A stretch of DNA of 64,000 nucleotides from Gemmatimonadota bacterium (GTDB taxonomy: Bacteria; Gemmatimonadota; Gemmatimonadetes; Gemmatimonadales; GWC2-71-9), in NCBI GenBank assembly GCA_016704275.1, contig JADJAK010000005.1, forward strand, positions 310,001-374,000. The letters run 5' to 3'. Numbering within the stretch: the first letter of the stretch is position 1; each line of letters opens with the position of its first letter. The notes below the pieces were generated by a model. The model saw only the letters and a program-made list of their open reading frames with translations. It did no database searches and was not told the origin of the DNA. A program made the translations under genes and the position numbers. This document shows positions 63,556-64,000 of the stretch, piece after piece.

Positions 63556-64000
<445 letters not shown>

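Overview
The window is one contiguous, gene-dense, GC-rich bacterial chromosomal segment. I infer a Gemmatimonadota-type organism (FCB-related). The grounds are family content: large VPS10/sortilin-like beta-propeller proteins, S9 and M28 secreted peptidases, a TonB receptor with a carboxypeptidase-regulatory domain, the Bacteroidota-type GlmU-like nucleotidyltransferase, BshA, a MoxR/Bat operon and PyrR-PyrB-PyrC. This is not proven by a marker gene. There is no prophage, insertion sequence, CRISPR array or obvious genomic island, and no stretch above 300 bp without a gene.

Layout. 1-9.2 kb is an envelope and redox region: an Ig-repeat lipoprotein (cut by the left edge), an M28 lipoprotein peptidase, an AniA/NirK-type copper nitrite reductase with all copper ligands, tRNA-Ser(GGA), the MsrP-MsrQ periplasmic methionine sulfoxide reductase pair, then a small Cys/His-rich secreted protein, a TonB-dependent receptor and a BNR-repeat lipoprotein that I read as one metal-handling locus. 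9.2-12.5 kb encodes a giant beta-propeller protein. 12.5-16.6 kb holds a methyltransferase, a DUF2238 membrane protein and pyrR-pyrB-pyrC. 16.7-18.8 kb has a zinc-ribbon protein broken by an amber codon and a secreted CarboxypepD-like protein. 18.9-22 kb has rpsT (minus) and the M50 peptidase-scpA-scpB-rluB operon. 22-29.1 kb is a complete MoxR-DUF58-Bat aerotolerance-type operon. 29.1-36.2 kb is a housekeeping run: mutL, miaA, bshA, uppP, birA, coaX, UbiA. 36.2-38.1 kb encodes two small membrane proteins and an NlpC/P60 hydrolase. 38.1-40.5 kb is groES-groEL with a promoter bracketed by two CIRCE-like operators, flanked by two kinds of repeat. 40.5-52.2 kb has cardiolipin synthase, M28 peptidase, EAL-HDOD protein, two S9 peptidases, a small secreted protein and a GH29 fucosidase. 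52.1-64 kb has PPK2, a minus-strand operon (roadblock, manC, GlmU-like, metallo-beta-lactamase), and serS, histidine kinase, pcrA, gatC, gatA and gatB (cut by the right edge).

One theme deserves attention: about nine genes have clear one-base frame breaks (MsrP, the His-rich protein, TonB receptor, propeller protein, BatA, BatD, NlpC, GlmU-like, first M28) and one has an in-frame amber stop. All are envelope or accessory genes; none of the long housekeeping genes is broken. Several breaks sit in short homopolymers, so assembly error is the simplest explanation, but each was annotated as the full-length gene with the break noted. A second theme is a recurring promoter shape, TTG-N19 to 21-TANNTT(T)C, in front of many unlinked genes, resembling the Bacteroidota -33/-7 promoter, with several apparently leaderless starts. 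I did not find a convincing entirely new system; the best candidate is the 4.9-9.1 kb metal/TonB locus.
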